A stretch of 64,000 nt of DNA from Flavobacterium branchiarum (GTDB lineage Bacteria; Bacteroidota; Bacteroidia; Flavobacteriales; Flavobacteriaceae), in NCBI RefSeq assembly GCF_030409845.1, contig NZ_JAUFQQ010000003.1, forward strand, positions 2,356,001 to 2,420,000, in the 5' to 3' direction. The notes under the pieces are model-generated. The model searched no databases and was not told the DNA's origin. It was given only the letters and a program-made list of their open reading frames with translations. This document shows, piece after piece, positions 52,346 through 61,242 of this stretch (position 1 is the first letter of the stretch; every line of letters begins with the position of its first letter). The position numbers and the translations under genes are program-made.

Positions 52346-52951
52346 ATGAACACAACAGCTGAAAAATATATCGCAGGACTAAAGAATGCATATTTTAAAA
52401 ACAATGCAAAAGAAATTTGGGAACATTTTGAAAAAATTAAACATGGTGCAAGTAAGGAAGATGTTGAAAAACTGAAACAAGTATTTCCTGATATTCCTGA
52501 TGCATTGATTGTGCTACTTGAATATGTTGATGGGACCTATTGGAGGAAATACGCTGGAGAAGAAATTAATTTTTATTTTCTTGGTTCAGATGTTGAAGAA
52601 TATCCCTATTATCTATTATCATCAAAAGAAATTGTAGAAAATAAAAATTTCGTTATCGAATACTACTTGGATTCTATTGACAGAAAATATGATGACGTAA
52701 ATATTGATGAAAAAATTACAAGTAAATCCAACGAATTGAAATGGCTTCATTTTTCTGACTGCACAAATAATGGTGGAACATCACAACTATTTATAGATTT
52801 CAGTCCTTCCGAAAAAGGAAAAAAAGGGCAAGTGGTCAGATTCTTGCACGACCCAGACGAATTTTCTGTAATTGCAGACAACTTTGAAGAATACTTGAAA
52901 AAACTAATGGATAATGGATTTAATTTCATCAATGAAGATTTATTAGATTAA
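52346..52951 (+). CDS. SMI1/KNR4 (SUKH) family protein
   Basis: The 201-residue protein has the SUKH layout: GASKEDVEKLKQVFPDIPDALIVLLEYVDGTY (the conserved 'P..l..ll...nG' segment), INFYFLGSDVEEYPYYLLS, LKWLHFSDCTNNGGTSQLF and IDFSPSEKGKKGQVV, then a C-terminal helix (FEEYLKKLMDNG). Such proteins often confer immunity to secreted toxins. No toxin gene with an obvious nuclease or Rhs partner lies nearby. Confidence 0.8.
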   Translation: MNTTAEKYIAGLKNAYFKNNAKEIWEHFEKIKHGASKEDVEKLKQVFPDIPDALIVLLEYVDGTYWRKYAGEEINFYFLGSDVEEYPYYLLSSKEIVENKNFVIEYYLDSIDRKYDDVNIDEKITSKSNELKWLHFSDCTNNGGTSQLFIDFSPSEKGKKGQVVRFLHDPDEFSVIADNFEEYLKKLMDNGFNFINEDLLD

Positions 52952-53026
52952 AAAAGGATTTTGCATAAGAGAAATTAAACTATAAAATTCAGCATTAGTA
53001 ATTCAATTAATTTAAGATAAAGAGTT

Positions 53027-53034
53027 TAAATTTG
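53027..53034 (+). promoter_or_regulatory. candidate -7 element (TAAATTTG)
   Basis: TAAATTTG matches TAnnTTTG, 30 bp before the ATG at 53065. No -33 TTTG is seen at the usual distance. Confidence 0.3.
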
Positions 53035-53064
53035 CAATCAACTACCTTAGCAAGAAAATAATAA

Positions 53065-53706
53065 ATGGTAAAACTTAACTATAAAAATTATCAAATCGAA
53101 GTCATTAATGACAGTACTTACACGATAAATTCGGTTGATAATACAAACGTTTATGATACTGTTTTCTTTCAAGGAAAAAAAGGCAAGGCTGAGTTTTCTC
53201 CGACCAGTAAATGTGGCATTATTATTAAGAAGTCAGATACAAAAATAGCAAGCGTTATAATTTGCGAAAGTGGTGGCGCAACAGCAATAACTGAGAAATC
53301 TTTTATAATCGAAGATGATAAAATCTGGATTTGTGTTTGTAATAAAGTATATTGTCTCGAGATACCTAGTCTAGAATTAATATGGCGCAAAGAAATAGAT
53401 TTCATAACCAATTTTACAATACATAAAGTCCAAGATGATTTTATTATTCATGGAGAACTCGAAATTAAGAGAATAACCAAAAATGGAGAAGCAATATGGA
53501 GTTTTGGAGGTAGAGATATTTGGGTAAACCTAGAAGGTAAACCAGAATTTAATATCGAGAATGATCAAATTCATTTGTTTGACTTTGAATCTAATGAATA
53601 TATTTTAGATTTTAACGGACAAACTATCTTAGACAACCCAAAACCAAGCTCTGAGAAAAAATGGTGGGATATCCTTAAAATAGCCCAAGAAATAAAGAAA
53701 AAATAA
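53065..53706 (+). CDS. cytoplasmic beta-rich protein of unknown function
   Basis: A 213-residue protein without signal peptide or membrane segments. It is rich in short beta-strands separated by acidic turns (SFIIEDDKIWICVCNKVYCL; LELIWRKEIDFITNFTI; WSFGGRDIWVNLEG), reminiscent of a partial beta-propeller. I do not recognise the family. It belongs to the accessory series between dnaK and the repeat array. Confidence 0.6.
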   Translation: MVKLNYKNYQIEVINDSTYTINSVDNTNVYDTVFFQGKKGKAEFSPTSKCGIIIKKSDTKIASVIICESGGATAITEKSFIIEDDKIWICVCNKVYCLEIPSLELIWRKEIDFITNFTIHKVQDDFIIHGELEIKRITKNGEAIWSFGGRDIWVNLEGKPEFNIENDQIHLFDFESNEYILDFNGQTILDNPKPSSEKKWWDILKIAQEIKKK

Positions 53707-53750
53707 AGCATATACAATAGTTTATTTCACAAACAACAGTGATAAGTCCA

Positions 53751-54464
53751 ATGAAAAATACTGCCTATCTATTACTATTATCATTACTCTTTATTTCTTG
53801 CAATCAGACTGCGAAACAAAAAGTAACTGATCACTCAGAAAAGAATATTGATTCTGTTGAAATAGAAAGAAACAAAACAGATTCTATAGAAAAACACCAG
53901 ACTTTTAACGACTCAATCGATAGTCTGGATCAAGATTTAAAAGCATTTGTACCAAAAGGTTATAGCGTAATAAGTATCGAATCAGGTGATCTTAATCTTG
54001 ATGAATACACAGATGCTATTTTAGTTTTACGAAAAACCAGTGAAGAATCAACATCTAACTATGCCAAAAACAAACCTGACAAAAGACCTATGCTCATTTT
54101 AATAGGGCAAAAAGACGGTACTTACACATTGGCCTATGAAAATAACAATGCTGTGTATTGTATTGATTGTGGTGGGCTTTTTGGAGATCCATTTACAGGT
54201 ATAACAATAAAAGATGGATACTTCTCTATAGAACATGGTATTTCTGGAGGACATCACTGGGAAAATGTTACAACTTTTAAATACAATAAATCCAAAAAGA
54301 ACTGGTTTCTTTACAAAGACAACTACATAAATTATATGTTTAATAGTGATACCAGTGATAATGCCGAGGCTCTTGTCGTTGACTATGAAAAACTAAAAAC
54401 GGTAAAAGACTTTGGAGAAATTTCTTTCGAAAAATTCAACATCTACAATGATAAGGGATATTAA
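53751..54464 (+). CDS. lipoprotein with an FG-GAP-like calcium-type motif
   Basis: The ATG at 53751 (MKNTAYLLLLSLLFISC) is chosen because it gives a clean lipoprotein signal with the lipid cysteine at residue 17; the frame extends only four codons further, to a GTG. The mature part has a charged linker and then SGDLNLDEYTDAILVLRK, a D-x-N-x-D-x-x-D motif typical of calcium-binding FG-GAP/dockerin-like loops. GGLFGDPFTGI and SIEHGISGGHHWENVTTF follow. It is probably anchored in the envelope. The function is unknown. Confidence 0.65.
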   Translation: MKNTAYLLLLSLLFISCNQTAKQKVTDHSEKNIDSVEIERNKTDSIEKHQTFNDSIDSLDQDLKAFVPKGYSVISIESGDLNLDEYTDAILVLRKTSEESTSNYAKNKPDKRPMLILIGQKDGTYTLAYENNNAVYCIDCGGLFGDPFTGITIKDGYFSIEHGISGGHHWENVTTFKYNKSKKNWFLYKDNYINYMFNSDTSDNAEALVVDYEKLKTVKDFGEISFEKFNIYNDKGY

Positions 54465-54531
54465 TAATATCAAAAAAATCAATTAATTTGCATCTAATCT
54501 AAATCTATTGCGTTCAATTAATTATTACCCC

Positions 54532-55344
54532 ATGAAACTCCCCCTACTCTTATTACTAAGTTCAATACTATTAATTTCCTGCTCTGATAAACCTAAAAAA
54601 CAAGTAGAAGAAAAAGAAACTATAATATCCGATAGCAATACGAATACAAGTAATAGTAATGTCAATATTAGTAATAACAATAAAACGGCTGTTTTTAAAT
54701 GGGATACTGAATTATGCTCTAACACGGGCGAATACGACCCTCAGAAATATACTGAAGAAGAACTTAAAAACACATGTAACTTATGGGGTATGCGTTCAAG
54801 CGCCTATTTAAGCACAAATACTACACCAACTTCTGAAATAGATGCCGCTAAATTAACTCGTGAATTAACTGCGGAATACAATGAAAGAAAAGCTTTTTAC
54901 AACAATAAAATTATTTCTAGTCCTTACTGGGAAAAAGTAAGAAAAGACAAAATACACGAATTAGAAGACACGTATGAACTAAAAAAAATAGCTCTCGAAT
55001 CTTATTCTAATCCTTCCGTTTTACTAAACAACCGATTCTCTAAAAATTGTGCTGAATATGCAAAAGCATTAATTTCGAATGACACGATCTTACTATTAAA
55101 AACCTGGAATAATTTGGCCGAAAAGCAAAAGAAAAATAATGGTAGCCCAGAAAAATTCATGGAACGTCATTTAGAAAAATACAATTCTAAGAACAGAATA
55201 CAAAATGCTAGACAAGAGATAATGACATATGGCTGGTGGAATTGTGCCAATGCAGAAGTTTACAGAGTAGATGATGATGGTACAATGGAAAAAGAGTTCA
55301 ATAAATTATTCACAAACGTAACCTTTGAGTGTGACGAACCATAA
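54532..55344 (+). CDS. lipoprotein of unknown function
   Basis: The ATG at 54532 (MKLPLLLLLSSILLISC) gives a lipoprotein signal with the lipid cysteine at residue 17. The longer frame begins at a TTG and would bury the signal. A Ser/Asn-rich linker (SNTNTSNSNVNISNNN) leads to a domain with several cysteines (ELCSNTGEYDP, NTCNLWGMRSSAYL, KNCAEYAKAL, WWNCANAEVY, TFECDEP), suggesting disulfides in the periplasm. No family is recognised. It is the last gene before the repeat array. Confidence 0.62.
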   Translation: MKLPLLLLLSSILLISCSDKPKKQVEEKETIISDSNTNTSNSNVNISNNNKTAVFKWDTELCSNTGEYDPQKYTEEELKNTCNLWGMRSSAYLSTNTTPTSEIDAAKLTRELTAEYNERKAFYNNKIISSPYWEKVRKDKIHELEDTYELKKIALESYSNPSVLLNNRFSKNCAEYAKALISNDTILLLKTWNNLAEKQKKNNGSPEKFMERHLEKYNSKNRIQNARQEIMTYGWWNCANAEVYRVDDDGTMEKEFNKLFTNVTFECDEP

Positions 55345-55430
55345 ATAACTATCTTAATTCATCCTATATAATTCAGAAATAGCATCTGTATTTATGTGAT
55401 TTTTTTGAATTTTTATAGCTTTGCGCTTAT

Positions 55431-56795
55431 TTTTCTGCCACAGATTAAAAGGATTAGAATGATTTTATTACGTAGTTTTCAGTCGCAGTCCTCAGCCTCA
55501 GTTTAAAATTAAGCCTTGCGAACCTTGCAAAACCTTTGCGTACATGCAGTCATTTTTCCCACTTAAAATTAAACCTTGCGAACCTTGCGAAACCTTTGCG
55601 TACATGCAGTCATTTTTCCCACTTAAAATTAAACCTTGCGAACCTTGCGAACCTTGCGAAACCTTTGCGTACATTGCGGTCATTTCTACCTCTTAAAATT
55701 AAACCTTGCGAACCTTGCGAAAACCTTTGCGTACATTGCGGTCATTTCTGCCACAGATTTAAAGGATTAAAAGATTTTATTACGCAGTTCTCAATATCAG
55801 TTTCAGTTTAAAATTAAGCCTTGCGAACCTTGCGAAACCTTTGCGTACATTGCGGTCATTTCTACCTCTTAAAATTAAACCTTGCGAACCTTGCGAAAAC
55901 CTTTGCGTACATTGCGGTCATTTCTGCCACAGATTTAAAGGATTAAAAGATTTTATTACGCAGTTCTCAATATCAGTTTCAGTTTAAAATTAAGCCTTGC
56001 GAACCTTGCGAAACCTTTGCTTACATTGCGGTCATTTCTACCTCTTAAAATTAAACCTTGCGAACCTTGCGAAATCTTTGCGGACTTTGCGGTCATTTTT
56101 ACCACTTAAAATTAAACCTTGCGAACCTTGCGAAAACCTTTGCGTACATTGCGGTCATTTCTGCCACAGATTTAAAGGATTAAAAGATTTTATTACGCAG
56201 TTCTCAATATCAGTTTCAGTTTAAAATTAAGCCTTGCGAACCTTGCGAAAACTTTTGCGTACATTGCGGTCATTTCTACCTCTTAAAATTAAACCTAGCG
56301 GACCTTGCGAAAATCTTTGCATACATTGCGGTCATTTCTACCTCTTAAAATTAAACCTTGCGAACCTTGCAAAACCTTTGCGTACATGCAGTCATTTTTC
56401 CCACTTAAAATTAAACCTTGCGAACCTTGCGAAAATCTTTGCGTACATTGCGGTCATTTTTCCCACTTAAAATTAAGCCTTGCGAAACCTTTGCGTACAT
56501 TGCGGTCATTTCTACCTCTTAAAATTAAACCTTGCGAACCTTGCGAAAACCTTTGCGTACATTGCGGTCATTTCTGCCACAGATTTAAAGGATTAAAAGA
56601 TTTTATTACGCAGTTCTCAATATCAATTTCAGTTTAAAATTAAGCCTTGCGAACCTTGCGAAAATCTTTGCGGACTTTGCGGTCATTTTTCCACTTAAAA
56701 TTAAACCTAGCGGACCTTGCGAAACCTTTGCGTACATTACGGTCATTTTTCCCACTTAAAATTAAATCTAGCGAACCTTGCGAAAATCTTAATCA
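55431..56795. repeat. 1.3-kb tandem repeat array, about 18 units of ~60 bp with higher-order blocks
   Basis: The basic unit reads AAACCTTGCGAACCTTGCGA, then AACCTTTGCGTACATTGCGG, then TCATTTCTACCTCTTAAAATT. About 18 copies are present with small variations (TTGCA, CTAGCGGACC, ATGCAGTC, a shortened copy near 56474). Five times a leader of about 55 bp (CTGCCACAGATTTAAAGGAT through TCAGTTTCAG) intervenes, near 55437, 55748, 55926, 56161 and 56574, giving a higher-order repeat. Spacers between units are not unique, so this is not CRISPR. Open frames through it in both directions are repeat-encoded and not called. Confidence 0.9.
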
Positions 56796-57015
56796 GACCT
56801 TTACCCAAATTACAAGAATTCAAACCTTTTAAAACCTAATTCTACTAAAAAACAATACAACAAAATCCATTTTCATTAACTATACTTTAGCTATCACAAT
56901 AATAACATTTCATTTTTTATTCGTATTTTCGAATCACAAAAAAATTGATGTGTATTAAAATAATCAACTGATTATCAACAACACATCTAAAAACAAATAT
57001 AAAATTAGAATTAAA

Positions 57016-57453
57016 ATGGTTTCATTTAGTAAAGAATTATCTTTCCGTTGGTCAGATCTAGACCCAAATTTTCACTTACGCCATAGTGCCTATTATGATT
57101 TTGGTGCACAACATCGTATCGAAATTCTAGAGCAACTAGGCTTAACGTTAAGAGTAATGCAACAACAAAGCTTTGGTCCTGTTCTTTTTAGAGAAGAATG
57201 TGTTTTTAGAAAAGAAATAAAACTTTCAGATAAAATATTTATTAATACCAAAACTTCAAAAATGAAAGCCGATGGATCACGTTGGTCAATCATACATGAA
57301 TTCACCAATGAAGAAGGTAAACTTTGTGCAACTATTACTGTTGAAGGGGCTTGGATGGATACAAAACTAAGAAAATTAGCTTCTCCTACTCCTGCAATTG
57401 CAATAGAGGCTTTGAGTATCTTTCCAAAGAGTGATGATTTTGAGGGATTATAA
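57016..57453 (+). CDS. hotdog-fold thioesterase (4HBT type)
   Basis: The 145-residue cytoplasmic protein shows the 4HBT/YbgC-like pattern: FRWSDLDPNFHLRHSAYYDFGAQHRIEIL (the N-terminal aspartate and hydrophobic helix), REECVFRKEIKLSDKIFINT and RWSIIHEFTNEEGKLCATITVEGAWMD. Such enzymes cleave acyl-CoA or acyl-ACP thioesters. In place of the common H-N-x-x-Y motif it has NFHLRHSAYY. The substrate is unknown. In some Bacteroidota a hotdog thioesterase serves menaquinone synthesis, but this gene is remote from the men genes. Confidence 0.8.
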   Translation: MVSFSKELSFRWSDLDPNFHLRHSAYYDFGAQHRIEILEQLGLTLRVMQQQSFGPVLFREECVFRKEIKLSDKIFINTKTSKMKADGSRWSIIHEFTNEEGKLCATITVEGAWMDTKLRKLASPTPAIAIEALSIFPKSDDFEGL

Positions 57454-57546
57454 ATCTCAATAAAAAACACCTCATCAATACGCATAGGTAGCTCCATATT
57501 TTGTGTGGGCTTATTATAAAATAGAAAACAATTAAAAAACATAATT

Positions 57547-57996
57547 ATGAAAAAAGTAATCGTAGTTCTAATAACAATTGTATCATTAATATCATGTAAT
57601 AACCAAAAAACACAAAATATGGATTCTAAAAACACCGAATTAGTAAAACAGTATTTTACACATTTCAATAATCATGATTGGAAAAAAATGGCAGAGATGT
57701 ATATCCCAACAGCCGAATTTAAAGATCCTTCTTTAGGAAATGGAATCGTAAAGCAAACTCGTGCCGAAATAGAAAAAAAATACAGTGAGTTAAATCACAT
57801 CTTCCCTGATTTAACCGATAAAGTAATTCAAATATACCCATCTGGAGAAAAACATGTAATTGTAGAGTTTGTTTCTAGCGGAACAGCTGAAGACGGCTCA
57901 ACTTTCGAATTACCAATTTGTACAATTTTCACTATCGAAAACGGATTGATAACAAAAGATTTTACATACTATGACAATTTCGAAGAACAAGAATAA
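57547..57996 (+). CDS. SnoaL/NTF2-like lipoprotein
   Basis: A 149-residue protein with a lipoprotein signal (KKVIVVLITIVSLISC, cysteine at residue 17). The domain that follows is SnoaL-like: ELVKQYFTHFNNHDWKKMAEMYIPTAEFKDPS, then a beta-sheet ending in FTIENGLITKDFTYYDNF. The NTF2-like fold forms a pocket that can bind or turn over small molecules; no substrate is evident. It is 93 bp downstream of the thioesterase gene and 67 bp upstream of an MscS gene. Confidence 0.82.
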   Translation: MKKVIVVLITIVSLISCNNQKTQNMDSKNTELVKQYFTHFNNHDWKKMAEMYIPTAEFKDPSLGNGIVKQTRAEIEKKYSELNHIFPDLTDKVIQIYPSGEKHVIVEFVSSGTAEDGSTFELPICTIFTIENGLITKDFTYYDNFEEQE

Positions 57997-58063
57997 CAAA
58001 ACTAATTTACCAGAATGTAATAATCAGTTTTGTTTCCATTAAAAAACAGAAACAAAAATTTCA

Positions 58064-58900
58064 ATGATAGATTTCATAAAAGACTTCAGACTACTTGTTG
58101 CCATTGTAATAATACTAATCATTACAATTGTGATAAGTACTATTGTCGACAAGCTTTTTATGCGCTTTATTCACCGTCGCTTAGGAATCAATGATTTTGA
58201 CAGCACAGGATATAAATTTCTGAAACATTTGGTCATTACCCTAATTTATATTCTTGGGATTGCCTTTGCTTTAATTCAAATTCCAGAATTTAAAGTTATC
58301 GGACATTCATTACTTGCCGGTGCAGGAGTAATTTCGGTCATTGCAGGACTTGCTTCACAACAAGCGCTGAGCAATATAATGAGTGGGATATTTCTAGTCG
58401 TTTTTAAACCATTCAGAATAAATGATAAAATCACCATTAATAATTTTAGTGGTGTAGTCGAAGATATTAATTTAAGGCAAGTTGTTTTAAAAGACATGGA
58501 GAATAACCGTATTATTATTCCAAATTCAGTTATAAGCAATCAAATTATTCTAAACACAAACATGAATGATTCCAAATGCTGTAAAATAATTGAAATTGGT
58601 ATTGGTTATAATTCAGATATCGATAAAGCATTAGAAATAATGAAAGAAGAAGTTGCTAAGCATCCGTTATTTATTGATACACGAACAGCTACAAACAAAA
58701 AGAATAATACTCCACTTGTTATAGCAAGAGTTGTAGCCTTAAAAGATTCAAGTGTAAACTTAAAAGTTTGGGCTTGGGCCAAAGATGCAACCGATGGATT
58801 TGTTTTATATTGTGATTTATTACACAGCATCAAAAATAGATTTGATGCTGAAAAAATAGAAATTCCTTTTCCACAACAAGTCATTACAATAAAGAAATAA
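58064..58900 (+). CDS. mechanosensitive ion channel (MscS family)
   Basis: The 278-residue protein has three membrane segments; the pore-forming TM3 is GHSLLAGAGVISVIAGLASQQALSNI with the usual Gly/Ala spacing. The beta domain (FLVVFKPFRINDKITINNFSGVVEDINLRQVVL and IIIPNSVISNQII) and the alpha/beta C-terminal domain (IEIGIGYNSDIDKALEIM) are complete. It matches E. coli MscS in length and order. It releases solutes during osmotic downshock. It converges on the barrel-protein gene that ends at 58910. Confidence 0.92.
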   Translation: MIDFIKDFRLLVAIVIILIITIVISTIVDKLFMRFIHRRLGINDFDSTGYKFLKHLVITLIYILGIAFALIQIPEFKVIGHSLLAGAGVISVIAGLASQQALSNIMSGIFLVVFKPFRINDKITINNFSGVVEDINLRQVVLKDMENNRIIIPNSVISNQIILNTNMNDSKCCKIIEIGIGYNSDIDKALEIMKEEVAKHPLFIDTRTATNKKNNTPLVIARVVALKDSSVNLKVWAWAKDATDGFVLYCDLLHSIKNRFDAEKIEIPFPQQVITIKK

Positions 58901-58909
58901 GATTAAAAA

Positions 58910-59602
58910 TTACTGAAACTTCAGTCCAAAATTTACCCTATCAAAAGTAGTGCTACAAGAAACAGCAAACCTTGCGATAGTATAGGAGCCAAAAATACCC
59001 TCAACTCCGTGTCCCGAATAAAATCCTCCTAGAGAGAAATTGTTTAACTGATATTTTAATGCAATATCATTAACCCTGCTACTCAATTGTCCAAAAACAA
59101 TTATTCTAGGTAAAACTTCATAGCTAGCAAATAATTTCGGAGCTAATTTATTATAATAATCAAAACTTTCATCTGTATGGTAAGCATCTGCAACAGAATG
59201 CAAATTTTGCAAACTTCCTCCAATAAAATTATTTTCACTTAGGTGCCAAGAAGCGCTTAATCCAGTATACGTCCCATAATAACCATTTTGTGATTCTACA
59301 TAACCAACAGAAATGGTTGCTCTGAAATTTTCACAAATTTTACCAATATAGCCAATATATGTTCGGTCAATTTCTGATTTATTAACTCCAGCTCCAAGAA
59401 TAATATCATCAGCGGCTATTTTAAAAGCATACTGAAAATAAGCGGAATATTGATTCTCATTTCCAGCAACAACACTCCTGCCCTTATCGAGATCAATATT
59501 TGGAGAGATTAAAGTAGAGTTTATAACTGCGAAATCAAATGAATTAGCTTCTTGAGCAAATGTAGAGACGGTAAACAAGAGTAATAGTAATGTGTTTTTC
59601 AT
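58910..59602 (-). CDS. secreted, probably outer-membrane beta-barrel protein
   Basis: A 230-residue protein with a signal peptide (LLLLLFTVSTFAQ). The mature chain is a series of amphipathic beta-strands (YSAYFQYAFKIA, NFRATISVGYVES, YTGLSASWHLSENNFIGGSL), and the last residue region (VNFGLKFQ) ends near an aromatic residue, as in small outer-membrane barrels. No named family is recognised. Confidence 0.6.
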   Translation of the reverse strand: MKNTLLLLLFTVSTFAQEANSFDFAVINSTLISPNIDLDKGRSVVAGNENQYSAYFQYAFKIAADDIILGAGVNKSEIDRTYIGYIGKICENFRATISVGYVESQNGYYGTYTGLSASWHLSENNFIGGSLQNLHSVADAYHTDESFDYYNKLAPKLFASYEVLPRIIVFGQLSSRVNDIALKYQLNNFSLGGFYSGHGVEGIFGSYTIARFAVSCSTTFDRVNFGLKFQ

Positions 59603-59802
59603 AATACTGATTTTGGCTTACAACATTCTATAGTAAATTTAAGTACATTTTTCTTATTAATAAAAACAATTCCTTCCAAATAACTCATTATCAGTTAAAC
59701 TACACTGTTTTTATAGTTTCACTCTCCTAGAAAGAATCCTAAGCCATTTTTGTTAATTCCATTTTTTGCATTCATAAAAAGAAAATATACAGGCATAAAT
59801 CG

Positions 59803-59810
59803 TATTTTTG
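59803..59810 (+). promoter_or_regulatory. candidate -7 element (TATTTTTG)
   Basis: TATTTTTG matches TAnnTTTG, 36 bp before the DUF1398 ATG. No -33 TTTG is present at normal spacing. Confidence 0.35.
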
Positions 59811-59846
59811 AAACAATAAATATTTTTAACCCTAGCACAAATCAAT

Positions 59847-60239
59847 ATGTTTACAATAGAGCAAATTAAAGAAGCACACTCAAAAGTAAAAACCGGAGCC
59901 GATTTTCCAAATTACATTCAAGATTTAATCATTCTAGGTGTAAAAGGATATGACACCAATGTAAAAGATGGTACAGTAGAATATTATGGTGTTAACAATT
60001 TTAGAGTTGCTACAACTGATAAATACGATGAAATTAAAGTAGCTTCAACTGTTAATAAAGAACTTTTCTTAGAGTACCTTTTGCAACATCAAGATGGACA
60101 AACCGATTATATGACATTTTGCAACCAAGCTGGACAATGCGGCATAGCCAAATGGAGAGTCGATATTGTTGAAATGACTTGTACATACTATGACAAATCT
60201 GGAAATGAAATCGTAATCGAAAAGATTTCAGATCAATAA
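59847..60239 (+). CDS. DUF1398 family protein
   Basis: The 130-residue soluble protein has the DUF1398 pattern: IEQIKEAHSKVKTGADFPNYIQDLIILGVKGYD, a YYGVNNFRV strand, then FLEYLLQHQDGQTDYMTFCNQAGQCGIAKWRVDIVEMTCTYYD. The FCxQAxxxGIxKW core is the family signature. The function is unknown. It stands alone, upstream of the rhodanese gene. Confidence 0.87.
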   Translation: MFTIEQIKEAHSKVKTGADFPNYIQDLIILGVKGYDTNVKDGTVEYYGVNNFRVATTDKYDEIKVASTVNKELFLEYLLQHQDGQTDYMTFCNQAGQCGIAKWRVDIVEMTCTYYDKSGNEIVIEKISDQ

Positions 60240-60369
60240 AACTTTCTCAACTAAACACTTGTTGCGTTAACTGTTATTATCATATTCCCTCTAAGAAAAA
60301 TCATTAAGTTCAACAACTACTATTTTGATAACAGAGGGAAATTTAATTTTTACTTCATCTATAAATACA

Positions 60370-61224
60370 ATGGCAAATCGATTATCACCAATCATAAATC
60401 CAGATGAATTAATAGCACTACAAAGATCAGAAATAGTAATTATTGATGCTAGAGCAGGAATTAATGCCAAAGAAAATTACACTGCATCACATTTACAAGG
60501 GGCACATTATGTTGATTTAAATCTTGATTTAGCAACTATCCCTTCAGATTCAGCCAATGGAGGAAGACATCCTTTGCCTTCATTAAAAAAATTTTCAGAA
60601 GTGCTATCAAAACTTGGAATAATACCAACTAGCCATGTGGTTATTTATGATGATAAAAATGGTTCAAATGCTGCGGCCCGTTTCTGGTGGATGTTAAGAG
60701 CGATGGGCCATGAAAAAGTACAAGTTCTCAATGGTGGACTACAAACAGCTATAAAAGCAGGTTTCCCAACAAAATCAGGAATTGAGGTTCTAGTAACAGC
60801 AGAATCATATCCAATCGCAAATTGGCAATTACATCAAGCAACTATTTCTGAAATTGACAAAGCAATCAACAATCAAAATACAATAATTATCGATGTGAGA
60901 GATAAAGATCGCTTTGATGGCTTAACAGAACCAATCGATTTAATTGCAGGACACATTCCGGGAGCTACAAATATCCCTTTTACGAACAATTTAAATGAAG
61001 ATGGAACCTATTTATCTCCAGAAGTTTTAAAAGCGAAATACCAAGCTATAATTAGCAACACAAAACCTGAAAATGTAATTGTGCATTGCGGTTCAGGCGT
61101 AACAGCTTGTCATACTTTATTAGCTATGGATTATGCAGGATTACCAATTCCGAAACTCTATGTTGGTTCTTGGAGCGAATGGTCGAGAAATAACCGAGAA
61201 ATGATTACAGCCGAAACAAAATAG
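60370..61224 (+). CDS. sseA: sulfurtransferase with two rhodanese domains
   Basis: The ATG at 60370 (MANRLSP) is preferred; the frame upstream begins at a TTG inside the leader. The 284-residue protein has an N-terminal inactive rhodanese domain (~5-135) and a C-terminal active one (~160-280). The catalytic cysteine is C240 in the loop HCGSGVTACHT; CGSGVTA is typical of 3-mercaptopyruvate sulfurtransferases. It moves sulfur from mercaptopyruvate or thiosulfate to a thiophilic acceptor in the cytoplasm. The ABC protein gene follows after 18 bp. Confidence 0.88.
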   Translation: MANRLSPIINPDELIALQRSEIVIIDARAGINAKENYTASHLQGAHYVDLNLDLATIPSDSANGGRHPLPSLKKFSEVLSKLGIIPTSHVVIYDDKNGSNAAARFWWMLRAMGHEKVQVLNGGLQTAIKAGFPTKSGIEVLVTAESYPIANWQLHQATISEIDKAINNQNTIIIDVRDKDRFDGLTEPIDLIAGHIPGATNIPFTNNLNEDGTYLSPEVLKAKYQAIISNTKPENVIVHCGSGVTACHTLLAMDYAGLPIPKLYVGSWSEWSRNNREMITAETK

Positions 61225-61242
61225 ATTTCTTAAATTGCACAA

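Noticed and set aside
55498-56832. Several open frames of 61-110 codons, on both strands, inside the tandem array; also a possible CRISPR
   Set aside because: The frames are produced by the repeat period and encode the same peptide over and over. The array has no unique spacers of constant length, so it is not CRISPR.
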